From positions 1 through 19,117 of the forward strand of contig JAJRSV010000006.1 of assembly GCA_024278655.1 (NCBI GenBank): DNA of 19,117 nt, read 5' to 3'. Source of the stretch: Bacteroidota bacterium (lineage in GTDB: Bacteria; Bacteroidota; Ignavibacteria; Ignavibacteriales; Ignavibacteriaceae). Positions 1 to 7,329 of the stretch are shown here, piece by piece (within the stretch, counting starts at the first letter, position 1; each line of letters opens with the position of its first letter). The notes under the pieces are model-generated. The model did no database searches and was not told where the DNA came from. It worked only from the letters and a program-made list of their open reading frames with translations. The position numbers and the translations under genes were made by a program.

Positions 1-1
1 G

Positions 2-604
2 CAATTCCTTTCGGAAGAGAATTCGTTGCAAATTGATATCGGTGCATCAACCGGCAGCTTTCAGGGCAAGCTTTCCGAAAGAATTTATTTATCGGAACTT
101 CACCGGATAGGAAGCACACCGGCAGCTATGTATAAAAACGGATATCCGCTTCCCGCAAGACTGTCTTACGAAGATTTGAGGACAAACGAGAACGGTTATT
201 TTTATGATAATCAGGAACATGTTTTATACGTACAAGTTAAAGGAAACACCGACAGCACTTACAGCATAACAGGCGAAGGCGTTGTTCTCAGTACGGGAAG
301 AAGCGGTAAAATGCTGCCTGATGAATTTGTGCTCGAACAAAACTATCCGAACCCTTTTAATCCGGGTACTAAAATAAAGTATGTAGTAGGCAATCTGCTT
401 AACGGCAACGGAGGAAGGCAATATATAAGTTTGAAAGTGTACGATGCTTTGGGCAGGGAAGTTGCTGTTCTTGTTAATGAATTCAAAGAGCCGGGAACTT
501 ACGAGGTTGAATTCAATGCCAATGGTTTATCGAGCGGTGTGTATTTCTACAGGTTAAAGGCGGGTGGTTTCGTGCAAACTAAAAAAATGATTCTCCTTCG
601 TTAA
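2..604 (+). CDS. C-terminal part of a secreted T9SS cargo protein (5' end outside window)
   Basis: The frame is open from the left edge, so this is the last 200 residues of a longer gene; the TTG at 26 is not a convincing start. The last ~90 residues form a T9SS type A sorting domain: a Leu-Glu-Gln-Asn-Tyr-Pro-Asn-Pro-Phe-Asn-Pro opening, a VYDALGREVA strand, then SSGVYFYRLKAG and a basic KKMILLR end. In this family the domain directs export through the outer membrane by the type IX system and is removed or anchored afterwards. The part before it (GSFQGKLSERIYLSELHR, then KNGYPLP and a WYYD-like YFYDNQ) weakly resembles the beta-sandwich that closes GH31 alpha-glucosidases (DUF5110-like); this is a guess from pattern, not proof. 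It converges on the TPR gene, 120 bases away. Confidence 0.85.
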   Translation, partial: QFLSEENSLQIDIGASTGSFQGKLSERIYLSELHRIGSTPAAMYKNGYPLPARLSYEDLRTNENGYFYDNQEHVLYVQVKGNTDSTYSITGEGVVLSTGRSGKMLPDEFVLEQNYPNPFNPGTKIKYVVGNLLNGNGGRQYISLKVYDALGREVAVLVNEFKEPGTYEVEFNANGLSSGVYFYRLKAGGFVQTKKMILLR

Positions 605-690
605 TAAATTTTCAACAGATGATTTTTTATCGATAAAGAAAAAACAGGTTTGATTAAAATATAAAATGTAAGTTGTCCGGGTTGCAGGCA

Positions 691-730
691 AATTAGAAAT
701 CAAATAAACGATGTTACCGGATTTCTAATT
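691..730. repeat. Perfect 11-bp inverted repeat at a convergent gene junction
   Basis: Arms AATTAGAAATC (691-701) and GATTTCTAATT (720-730) are exact reverse complements separated by 18 bases. The right arm covers the stop codon (725-727) of the minus-strand TPR gene. It lies between two convergent genes, so it may act as a transcript-end hairpin for either. No T-run follows it on either strand, so it is not a classical intrinsic terminator. Confidence 0.6.
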
Positions 731-1930
731 CACCAACGGTTGTAGCTTTTCTTCTATATCTCGTATCCTATTAACTGCGTTTATTTCGGAATAGTATTCC
801 ATAGCCCTCTTATACCAGCGAATGCTCTCTTCGCTGTTGTTAGTTTCTTCGTACAGTTCGGCAAGTTCCGAAGCGGTTTCGGCAATGTTAAGTTTGTTCC
901 CGAGGTTTGTGTTAAGGCGTAAACTTATATCCAGATACATCTTGGCAGTATCGTAATGATGTAATCTTCTTTCCAGCGAACCTATAACGCGGTAAACATC
1001 TGCGGTGGTAAGTTTATCCTGTATTAACACTGCTATATCCATTGCCTTGTGCGAACATTCCAAAGCTTCTTTAATGTTGTTTAAGTTAACCAGCGCTTCC
1101 GATTTACCAAGGTATGAAATTGCCAGAGTAGTAACGTGTTTGCCTTTAATTGCCAGACCGATTGCTTTTTCAAATTCGGCAAGAGCATTTTCGTAATCCT
1201 TCTTCTCTATTAACATCATTCCGATGTTGTGATGCAATTCAGATTGTTTCCAGCTGTCACCGGTATTTTCGAAATGCTTTAACGCATTGATAAAGTGCTT
1301 GTGTGCCTGAGTATAATTGCCGCGAATGTTTTCGGTTATTGCAATGTTGGTTTCAACTTCGGCACGTAACTTATCGTTTGCACTCGATTTTAATAACCCG
1401 AGACTTTCGGAAAAACATTTTACCGCATCATTTATTTCTCCCTTTTCGCCGTATAATATACCCGACAGGTTAAAGCATTTTGCAAGTCCGTCCGGGTTTT
1501 CTATCGATGAAAAATATTTCTTTGATTTATCGATATATTCGTGTGCACTTTCCCAATCGGCTTTTCTTATATTTATATCGGCAAGCAACAAATAGGACTC
1601 GGCTTTAAAAAGTTTACTTTCGGTTTTAGAGAGAAGGTGATTTACCAATTCATTTGCTATGTTAAGTTTACCCTTTTCAATGAAGAAGCGGCTTAGTTTC
1701 AACAGCAGGTTATCGAGCTTATCGGAAGGAATATTCTTTTCCGTAAGTGTAATTATCCCGTCAACAAGAATTCTTTCCTCGGTCGATATATTGCTTCCGT
1801 CGAACAAAGTCCAGAGTTTATCGAGTAATCCTTCCAGCCCGGGAATGTCAAATTCTTTCAATACCTCTCTCAACAGTGAGTCTGCAATTTCTAAGTTATC
1901 CGGTTGTTTATTTTTTAACTCTTGATTCAC
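725..1930 (-). CDS. Tetratricopeptide repeat (TPR) protein
   Basis: A 401-residue protein without signal peptide or membrane segment, so probably cytoplasmic. Residues ~1-105 are helical and not clearly repetitive. From ~109 to ~390 there are about seven TPR units of 36-41 residues, with the usual small/aromatic pattern, for example LSGILYGEKGEINDAVKCF, IGMMLIEKKDYENALAEF and LAELYEETNNSEESIRWY. TPR arrays bind other proteins; no catalytic or DNA-binding domain is fused, so the partner and role are unknown. It follows the lipoprotein gene by 46 bases on the same strand and may be cotranscribed with it. The spacing of the units resembles the TPR part of bacterial regulators and of signal-transduction adaptors (TPR_12 type), but no effector domain is present. 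Confidence 0.9.
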   Translation of the reverse strand: MNQELKNKQPDNLEIADSLLREVLKEFDIPGLEGLLDKLWTLFDGSNISTEERILVDGIITLTEKNIPSDKLDNLLLKLSRFFIEKGKLNIANELVNHLLSKTESKLFKAESYLLLADINIRKADWESAHEYIDKSKKYFSSIENPDGLAKCFNLSGILYGEKGEINDAVKCFSESLGLLKSSANDKLRAEVETNIAITENIRGNYTQAHKHFINALKHFENTGDSWKQSELHHNIGMMLIEKKDYENALAEFEKAIGLAIKGKHVTTLAISYLGKSEALVNLNNIKEALECSHKAMDIAVLIQDKLTTADVYRVIGSLERRLHHYDTAKMYLDISLRLNTNLGNKLNIAETASELAELYEETNNSEESIRWYKRAMEYYSEINAVNRIRDIEEKLQPLVN

Positions 1931-1976
1931 TTTATAAATTCCTGATTATTTAATTTCCAAATTGATTTCATTTAAC

Positions 1977-2537
1977 TTATCGTGACCAACCGTATCGTGA
2001 AAAGTGATTTAACCTGGCTTTCTTTACCGACAACTTTCCTTCTGGAATTTTCACTTCCATTTTTTCGGTTTCTATCGTTTCAACGGTTCCATCGTCGCTA
2101 ACATAAACGAATTCCAGATCGTCCTCTTCTATTCCCATTCCTTCCAAATCCAATCCTTCGAACTTCAGGTCCAGCTTTAACGGTTTTGCAAAAACCATTG
2201 CGGGGTAGAACTGAACCGCTGCAAACTCGTCGTCAATCATCATAGTTATAATAACCGTGCCGTCAAAAGCATCTTTTGGAACTTTTAGTTTGGCTTTTAT
2301 TTTAATCGTCTGCCCGTCTGCGGTTTCATATTCCTCATCAATTTTAAGGGTCCCGCCTTCGTCTCCTTTTATTGATTTGCTGATAGAGAAGGTGTTCTCT
2401 ACAGAAAAAGATGATTTGGGTGGCAGTTTAATTAGTTGGGGTAGAGGATTATCGGGGGGTGAGATGAAATCGGATGAATCCGAACATCCCGTTATACCCA
2501 GAATTACAGCGAGAAAGATGAATAATAAATGTTTCAT
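1977..2537 (-). CDS. Small lipoprotein with a ZU5-like beta domain
   Basis: A 186-residue protein starting MKHLLFIFLAVILGITGC: a short basic start, a hydrophobic stretch and a lipobox ending at Cys18, so it should be lipid-anchored; Ser at the next position is compatible with the outer membrane. The mature part has a low-complexity Pro/Ser linker to ~40, then a beta-rich domain beginning with a Gly-Gly-Thr-Leu and running through KLKVPKDAFDGTVIITM. This pattern (Gly-Gly, strand, 'vP.gAf.g...It') resembles ZU5-type domains of surface proteins; this is inference. The start is supported by GGAG six bases upstream. It precedes the TPR gene. No enzymatic motif is seen. Confidence 0.85.
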   Translation of the reverse strand: MKHLLFIFLAVILGITGCSDSSDFISPPDNPLPQLIKLPPKSSFSVENTFSISKSIKGDEGGTLKIDEEYETADGQTIKIKAKLKVPKDAFDGTVIITMMIDDEFAAVQFYPAMVFAKPLKLDLKFEGLDLEGMGIEEDDLEFVYVSDDGTVETIETEKMEVKIPEGKLSVKKARLNHFSRYGWSR

Positions 2538-2615
2538 TTAGAACTCCGTTGATATTATGAATACTACTTAACCTGGAAACAGTTTTTGCATTAGCATCCA
2601 CATTATCAAAGAGTA

Positions 2616-2652
2616 CCAATAGGAGATTACGATTGTTTTCATCTCCGATTGG
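2616..2652. repeat. 12-bp inverted repeat (11/12 match) upstream of the lipoprotein gene
   Basis: Arms CCAATAGGAGAT (2616-2627) and ATCTCCGATTGG (2641-2652) pair at 11 of 12 positions around a 13-base loop. It sits ~80 bases upstream of the lipoprotein start, so on the minus strand it could be a leader hairpin, or in DNA an operator. No T-run follows, which argues against a terminator. Confidence 0.55.
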
Positions 2653-2858
2653 AAACTATGTAATCCAACAAAAATGCCAGAACGGAATAGTTCACCCATG
2701 TTAATGATTTTGTTCGAAAAAGGATAAATTTGAGCATTAGCAAGAAATACGGGAAAGAAAAAGATGTATTATTAAGAGTCACGCAATCAAAATAATGCAC
2801 CGGTTCGGTTATTGATTAACGGCGAATTTCAGGCAGGTATTAAGCCGGTTTCAGGTAA

Positions 2859-2873
2859 GGGATTAAAAATCCC
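2859..2873. promoter_or_regulatory. Palindrome GGGATT-AAA-AATCCC next to a -35 box
   Basis: A perfect 6-bp inverted repeat with a 3-base centre ends four bases before the TTGACA hexamer at 2877. Position suggests an operator for the rightward promoter; a short hairpin is the alternative. Confidence 0.4.
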
Positions 2874-2876
2874 GGT

Positions 2877-2910
2877 TTGACAAACAATTAAAAAGAAATC
2901 TATATTTTTG
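2877..2910 (+). promoter_or_regulatory. Sigma70-type promoter for the membrane protein gene
   Basis: TTGACA (2877-2882), an 18-base spacer and TATATT (2901-2906). The -10 region also contains TATTTTTG (2903-2910), matching the Bacteroidota -7 box TAnnTTTG. This is the best promoter match I noticed in the window. It reads toward the small membrane protein and perhaps the deiodinase-like gene. Confidence 0.6.
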
Positions 2911-3054
2911 TAGCGGGTTCATTTGCTGAAATGTATCGGATGAATTAAAACCGGATTTGTGTAGTCAATAAACTTTCGGACAAAATGTTAACTGAACTAT
3001 GCAGTGCCGGAAGGTGAAAAATTAAATTCAAATAAACAGAAGGGAACGGCTGCT

Positions 3055-3417
3055 ATGCAAATGTATAAATCATTACCGGCTGCTTTTCTTTTTCAAATGG
3101 TAGTTGGGGCTTTGTGTTTGGGAGCAATATCTGCCTGGGGTCCGGCATGGATTGGAGTGCTTGCTTTGCTTGGGTTAAGACCCGTTGTGCTAAAAAGAGT
3201 AACACTTGGTGAAGATAAAAATGTTTGGGCGTTTTACTACAGGATTACAAAGATGAGCGTCGTCTCTCTCTCGGTTACGATTATATTAATCTATGCTGCT
3301 TTCGGTTTGTTCTCTCATTCGAGTCCCATAAAAGGAATATGGATGCTGATGCTGATTCCGTATTTTGTTTTTATTCATGGACTGTTCGGCTTAATATATA
3401 GTCTGCGAAAAGATTAA
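3055..3417 (+). CDS. Small membrane protein, function unknown
   Basis: With the start at ATG 3055 the protein has 120 residues. This start is preferred because AGAAGGGA lies nine bases upstream; the frame can be extended to a GTG at 3004 but there is no ribosome binding site there. Three hydrophobic segments are visible: residues ~5-35 (Leu-Pro-Ala-Ala-Phe onward; long enough for a hairpin), ~67-87 (VVSLSVTIILIYAAFGLF) and ~95-117 (MLMLIPYFVFIHGLFGLIYS). A charged loop with ...LGEDKNVWAFYYR lies between the first and second. No family is recognised. The gene lies 59 bases before the deiodinase-like gene on the same strand and may share its promoter. Confidence 0.7.
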   Translation: MQMYKSLPAAFLFQMVVGALCLGAISAWGPAWIGVLALLGLRPVVLKRVTLGEDKNVWAFYYRITKMSVVSLSVTIILIYAAFGLFSHSSPIKGIWMLMLIPYFVFIHGLFGLIYSLRKD

Positions 3418-3476
3418 TGTTTTTTCTATATAATTCATCATCTCATTAAACATAAACAAACCAAGAGTTGTATGTT

Positions 3477-4145
3477 ATGATTAAACCAAAATTTCACCCG
3501 TTGAAAAATTATATAAAGTATCCCGAAGAAGTAATGATCGAAAGATCGAGAAAATTTTACGAAGATATCAAACGGCGCAGAACAGTACGCGATTTTTCCG
3601 ATAAACCGGTACCGAGAGAAGTAATAGAAAATTGTATCCGTGCTGCAGGCACGGCACCGAGCGGAGCTAATTTACAGCCGTGGCATTTTGTTGTGGTTGC
3701 CGATGCTGATATTAAAAAGCAGATAAGAATAGCAGCCGAAGAGGAAGAGAAAGAATTTTATACGCACAGGGCACCCAAGGAATGGCTCGATGCACTTGCA
3801 CCGTTAGGCACTGATGAGCATAAACCGTTTTTGGAAACCGCACCGTATTTAGTTGCGGTATTTGCAAAAAGTTACGATCTGCTTCCCGACGGAAGAAAAG
3901 TTAAGGTTTATTATTCGCAGGAGTCGGTAGGTATTGCTTGCGGAATATTTATTACGGCGGTTCATAATGCCGGGCTTGTATCGCTAACACATACGCCGAG
4001 CCCAATGAACTTTTTAAATAAAATTTTAGGAAGACCGAGTAACGAAAGACCTTACATACTTTTTGTAGTCGGTTATCCTTCGGAAGATGCAAAAGTGCCC
4101 GACATCAAAAAGAAAAAGTTGGAAGAGATAGCAAGCTTTTTATAA
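3477..4145 (+). CDS. Iodotyrosine deiodinase-like flavin reductase (nitroreductase fold)
   Basis: A 222-residue FMN enzyme of the nitroreductase superfamily. Start at ATG 3477; an in-frame TTG at 3468 adds three residues without better support. FMN phosphate-binding RRRTVRDF is at ~34-41 and APSGANLQPW at ~60-69. Compared with human iodotyrosine deiodinase from memory, the three residues that hold the amino acid part of the halotyrosine are all present with the same spacing: Glu91, Tyr95 and Lys116 (human E157, Y161, K182). The Thr near flavin N5 (human T239) matches Thr173 in LTHTP. Ending VGYPSEDAKVPDIKKK also follows that family. Likely reaction: reductive removal of iodide or other halide from halotyrosine. 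Bacterial homologues exist; physiological substrate unknown. No transporter or tyrosine catabolic gene is adjacent. Confidence 0.88.
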   Translation: MIKPKFHPLKNYIKYPEEVMIERSRKFYEDIKRRRTVRDFSDKPVPREVIENCIRAAGTAPSGANLQPWHFVVVADADIKKQIRIAAEEEEKEFYTHRAPKEWLDALAPLGTDEHKPFLETAPYLVAVFAKSYDLLPDGRKVKVYYSQESVGIACGIFITAVHNAGLVSLTHTPSPMNFLNKILGRPSNERPYILFVVGYPSEDAKVPDIKKKKLEEIASFL

Positions 4146-4192
4146 CCAGCTATTGTTGCTCAATTAATCACAATTAAAATTAAACGGAAAAA

Positions 4193-5764
4193 TTATTTGA
4201 TTAGCAGCATCTTCTTTGTTTCCACATAGCTGCCTGCCTGCAGACGGTAAAAATATACGCCGCTGCTCAGTTTGCCCGCATCAAAATTAACCTTGTGAAA
4301 ACCTGCCGCCTGTTCTTCATCAACCAGCGTAGCTATTTCGTTTCCGAGCAAATCGAATACCTTCAGTTTAACGTTGCTATATTCAGGCAGCGTATAAGTA
4401 ATTATTGTTCTCGGGTTAAAAGGATTCGGATAGTTTTGGTAAAGTTTATACACAACCGGAGTTTCGGATATATCTTTTACAGAAGTTATTCCGTAATGAT
4501 CACTACCGAATGCCAGACTATCATAAGGCAAAGAACGCAGTATGCTCACTTTTTCTCTTAAGTGAATGATACTTGTAATCCCGTCGTACCCGGTAGCGGG
4601 AACCAAAGCTATCATTACCCATTGAGTATCGTTCGGTGCAAATTGGAATGGACCACTATAAAATGCAAATCCTGCCTCAAACCCGGTTCCGTTATACTCA
4701 TCGGTAAACAACCAGCCGTCACCCGTTACGGGGTCCCCGCTAACAGGAAAAGTAGTAGGATTACCGGTTGTAGGATCTATTATAATGTTACCGTTATTAT
4801 CGTATCCGCGTGCATTATTCCAAATTCCGATAATGGTATCCGGCTCAATGAAAATAGGATTTGTACCGAATCTCTCTATAATAGGTTTAAATGCACTTAA
4901 AGGAAGATTTTTATAATTTTCTAATTTTTTCCCTTTAAAGATTGCTTTTTCTCCTGTAGCCGGTACAACCGGACCATATAATAGTGTATATCCAACAGCC
5001 GCGGGATCATCATAGTTCCAGCAATAACCCAACTGTAATGATGTATCGACGCCCGGAAAATTTTTCAGCAAGTCGAAAAAGTCTATGTCGGTCCAGAAGC
5101 CGATATAGGTTGAATCAATTTCAACATCTCCTTTATTAATAAGTGTCCATTCAATAAAAGCTACGTTTGAAAATATATCCTCGTCATCCTGTGCCGATCC
5201 CCTTTTGGCAAAAACGGTTTGCTGAATCTCAATCGGCAGATCGGTTTGTTTATAAAAATCCGGGTTAACAGTACTGTCGAGGGCGTTATAAACAGTCCAT
5301 AAAATCTGATCGCCTAATATCATTGGCTTGCCGTTTTGATCTACCGGTGCGCCGAAATCGACCGGCCACTCTGCATAATCGATGTTGGTTGTGTCGTCTC
5401 CTTCGGTAACTTTATAAACGCGGTAGCGAAGTGAATCTTCGGGGTGTGAGACGAATGCCGGCTGTCCGTCTAAAATAGGACCGGGTGAGTAAGATGAAAA
5501 ATACCAGTTTATCAACCTGGCAACCGGTTCATTGTTAATCTTTCCGATGATTCTTATTCCATGCTCCCATATTATTCTATCGTCATCCTGAGGTAATAAT
5601 TTCCAACGTGCATCTATCTGATTGCATGAGCCCACATTGTTTTGCCATAATTTGATGTTATTAATATCCAGTATTCTTGTCCGGTTGAACGGATGATACT
5701 GAGCAAGTACATCACTGCCGATTAATAATAACGTAATAAATAAAAGGGTAGATAGTTTATTCAT
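4193..5764 (-). CDS. Secreted protein with T9SS type A sorting domain
   Basis: A 523-residue protein. Residues 1-21 are a signal peptide (MNKLSTLLFITLLLIGSDVLA, cut before Gln22). Residues ~22-435 are a beta-rich extracellular region rich in Asp, Asn, Gly and aromatics, with no catalytic motif I can name. Residues ~439-523 are a T9SS sorting domain with YQNYPNPFNPRTIITY, VFDLLGNEIATLV and SSGVYFYRLQAG, ending KKMLLIK. The start is supported by GGAGGG four bases upstream, and TATAAT is visible on the minus strand at 5792-5787, though no good -35 box fits. Proteins of this plan are common in Ignavibacteria; this one is a candidate cell-surface or secreted protein. It converges on the deiodinase-like gene with a 47-base gap lacking a clear terminator. 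Confidence 0.93.
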   Translation of the reverse strand: MNKLSTLLFITLLLIGSDVLAQYHPFNRTRILDINNIKLWQNNVGSCNQIDARWKLLPQDDDRIIWEHGIRIIGKINNEPVARLINWYFSSYSPGPILDGQPAFVSHPEDSLRYRVYKVTEGDDTTNIDYAEWPVDFGAPVDQNGKPMILGDQILWTVYNALDSTVNPDFYKQTDLPIEIQQTVFAKRGSAQDDEDIFSNVAFIEWTLINKGDVEIDSTYIGFWTDIDFFDLLKNFPGVDTSLQLGYCWNYDDPAAVGYTLLYGPVVPATGEKAIFKGKKLENYKNLPLSAFKPIIERFGTNPIFIEPDTIIGIWNNARGYDNNGNIIIDPTTGNPTTFPVSGDPVTGDGWLFTDEYNGTGFEAGFAFYSGPFQFAPNDTQWVMIALVPATGYDGITSIIHLREKVSILRSLPYDSLAFGSDHYGITSVKDISETPVVYKLYQNYPNPFNPRTIITYTLPEYSNVKLKVFDLLGNEIATLVDEEQAAGFHKVNFDAGKLSSGVYFYRLQAGSYVETKKMLLIK

Positions 5765-5880
5765 TGTTCCCTCCGGTTTATTTTACATTATAAAGTAATT
5801 ATCAGCAGCATTAAAAGCAATACTTGATATTTACCGAACCGTTTAGGTTGAATGAGATTTAATCTGACTGAGGGAGAAAG

Positions 5881-5976
5881 ATGAATAGTTCTTGCCTCAT
5901 AATACATGTAACCGAAAAGTTAAGGAGTAAGAAAGGCAAGGAAATAAAGGAGCCCGGGTTGACAGGTCGTTTTTAA
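5881..5976 (+). CDS. Possible 31-residue small protein
   Basis: ATG at 5881 is preceded by AGGGAG four bases upstream, one of the better ribosome binding sites in the window. The product begins MNSSCLIIHV and is basic after that, with a Lys-rich KLRSKKGKEIKE core. It resembles nothing I know. A short frame with a ribosome binding site can occur by chance, and no convincing promoter was found ahead of it, so coding status is uncertain. Confidence 0.3.
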   Translation: MNSSCLIIHVTEKLRSKKGKEIKEPGLTGRF

Positions 5977-5995
5977 ATTAATTAATAGTTTGCCG

Positions 5996-6055
5996 GTCAA
6001 CTTGAATATATTAAATAAATTGGCTTTCGGTCGGATCCGGATTAATCAAGTTAAC
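5996..6055. repeat. 10-bp inverted repeat downstream of the symporter gene
   Basis: Arms GTCAACTTGA (5996-6005) and TCAAGTTAAC (6046-6055) match at 9 of 10 positions with a 40-base loop. They lie 40-100 bases beyond the stop of the minus-strand symporter gene. The loop includes CGGATCCG. It could fold in the 3' tail of that transcript; the long loop makes this weak. Confidence 0.35.
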
Positions 6056-6094
6056 GAAAGTATTATCTTCAAAACAAAAACATTATTAAAGCCG

Positions 6095-7309
6095 TTATAC
6101 TTTTAAAGTTTCACCTTCCGATTTGGCTATAGTAACAGCTCCGCAGGAATCGCTCCAAACGTTAACGGTTGTGCGACACATATCCAAAAACCTGTCGACG
6201 GCTAAAATCAAGCCGACACCTTCAAGCGGCAAACCTACTGCCGAAAGTATAACCGAAATCATAACCAATCCAGCCATCGGTATTCCCGCCGCACCTATCG
6301 AAGCAAGCAGTGCTGTTACAACAACAATCATCTGCTGTAAAAAGCTTAAGTCAATTCCGTATGCCTGTGCGATAAACATAGCGGCAACACATTCGTAAAT
6401 GGCTGTTCCGTCCATATTAACCGTAGCGCCCAGTGGAAGCACAAAGCTTGTTATTTTGTTCGATACACCGGAGTTATTTTCTACGGCATCCATTGTTAAC
6501 GGTAATGTGGCTGAAGATGATGATGTTGAGAATGCAGTAAGCAAAGGTGCGCTCATTGCGTTGAAGTGTTTCCAGGGGTTTGCTTTAGCTACAAACTTAA
6601 CTATAAGCGGAAGCGTTACAAATGCATGGAAAAACAATCCGAGCAATACCGCAAGCATATACATACCCAAACTGCCAACAAGACTCGTAAGGTTATCCGC
6701 CTGATCTGCTACAACTCCGGCAACAATTCCTAAAATACCAAGGGGAGTAAACAGTATAACAAAATGTGTAAGCTTCATCATTACTTCGAATCCGCCGTTG
6801 AAGATATCGGTGAACAGAACTTTGTATTTATCATCAACTTTCGTTATAAAATAGCCAACGAGAATCGAGAAGAAAATAATTGCAAGCATATCAGCCGAAG
6901 CCAATGCGTCAAATATGTTGGTTGGAATCATTCTCATAATAACTTCGCCGAGGTCACCGCTTGTAGCAGTAAGTTCGGGTACTTCTGTTGTTAAACCGAG
7001 GTCGGCACCGATGCCCGGTTTAATAAGGTTTACGAGTATCAGTCCTGTTAGAATAGCAAAGAAACTTGTGCTTATATAGTAAGCAAAAGTCTTTAGTCCT
7101 AATCTTCCGAGGTTGTGAGCATCGCCGATGTTAGCAACACCCGAGATAATTGAGGTAAGAATTAATGGAACGATTATCATCCTTAGACCGCGTAAGAATA
7201 TATCGCCCATCCACTTTACATAACCAACTTCTTCGGGAAAGAACATTCCGTAAAGAACGGCAACAAAAAGGGCAATTAAAATTTGCCAGTGTAATTTGAG
7301 TTTAAGCAT
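6095..7309 (-). CDS. gltP: Dicarboxylate/amino acid:cation symporter, probably glutamate/aspartate
   Basis: A 404-residue inner-membrane transporter of the DAACS (GltPh/EAAT) family, full length. Visible family landmarks: the HP1 serine-rich loop SSSSATLPLT at ~263-272, the sodium-site motif NMDGT at 298-302, the HP2 tip GIPMAG at 342-347, and the substrate-binding helix DRFLDMCRTTVNVWSD at 372-387. Asp376 corresponds to GltPh D394, which binds the substrate amino group. Arg379 corresponds to R397, which binds the side-chain carboxylate and marks acidic amino acid carriers; Asn383 and Asp387 complete the cation site. It therefore likely imports glutamate or aspartate with Na+ or H+. The gene is the last of the recN-DUF6588-hemW run, 20 bases after hemW. 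The ribosome binding site is weak. Confidence 0.95.
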   Translation of the reverse strand: MLKLKLHWQILIALFVAVLYGMFFPEEVGYVKWMGDIFLRGLRMIIVPLILTSIISGVANIGDAHNLGRLGLKTFAYYISTSFFAILTGLILVNLIKPGIGADLGLTTEVPELTATSGDLGEVIMRMIPTNIFDALASADMLAIIFFSILVGYFITKVDDKYKVLFTDIFNGGFEVMMKLTHFVILFTPLGILGIVAGVVADQADNLTSLVGSLGMYMLAVLLGLFFHAFVTLPLIVKFVAKANPWKHFNAMSAPLLTAFSTSSSSATLPLTMDAVENNSGVSNKITSFVLPLGATVNMDGTAIYECVAAMFIAQAYGIDLSFLQQMIVVVTALLASIGAAGIPMAGLVMISVILSAVGLPLEGVGLILAVDRFLDMCRTTVNVWSDSCGAVTIAKSEGETLKV

Positions 7310-7329
7310 AGCAACTATTCCGGCTTATT

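Larger units (their letters stand above)
2538..3054. other. Divergent gene-free region upstream of the lipoprotein and the membrane protein
   Basis: About 500 bases with no convincing gene on either strand; the few ATG-started frames are ten codons or fewer and lack ribosome binding sites. It contains an 11/12-matched inverted repeat (2616-2652), a short perfect palindrome (2859-2873) and a sigma70-like promoter reading right (2877-2906). An imperfect direct repeat built on TTTCAGG (near 2828 and 2849) precedes the palindrome. If transcription starts near 2913, the downstream gene has a leader of ~140 bases. Confidence 0.6.
5765..6094. other. Gene-poor stretch with possible small ORF and inverted repeat
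   Basis: 330 bases between two minus-strand genes. The left side holds the ribosome binding site and -10 box of the T9SS protein gene. The middle contains a 31-codon plus-strand ORF with a good ribosome binding site. The right side holds a 10-bp inverted repeat (5996-6055) and the palindrome CGGATCCG (6032-6039) within its loop, which may mark the 3' end of the symporter transcript. A TTGACA at 5959 has no acceptable -10 partner. Confidence 0.5.

Noticed and set aside
3004..3054. GTG start extending the small membrane protein
   Set aside because: No ribosome binding site; ATG 3055 has AGAAGGGA at suitable distance.
4562..4900. 112-codon plus-strand frame opposite the T9SS protein
   Set aside because: Shadow of a clear secreted protein gene; no ribosome binding site or family resemblance.
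5959..5990. TTGACA resembling the promoter at 2877
   Set aside because: No acceptable -10 or -7 box at 16-19 bases, and no plus-strand gene follows; TTG ACA is also read as codons in the small ORF.
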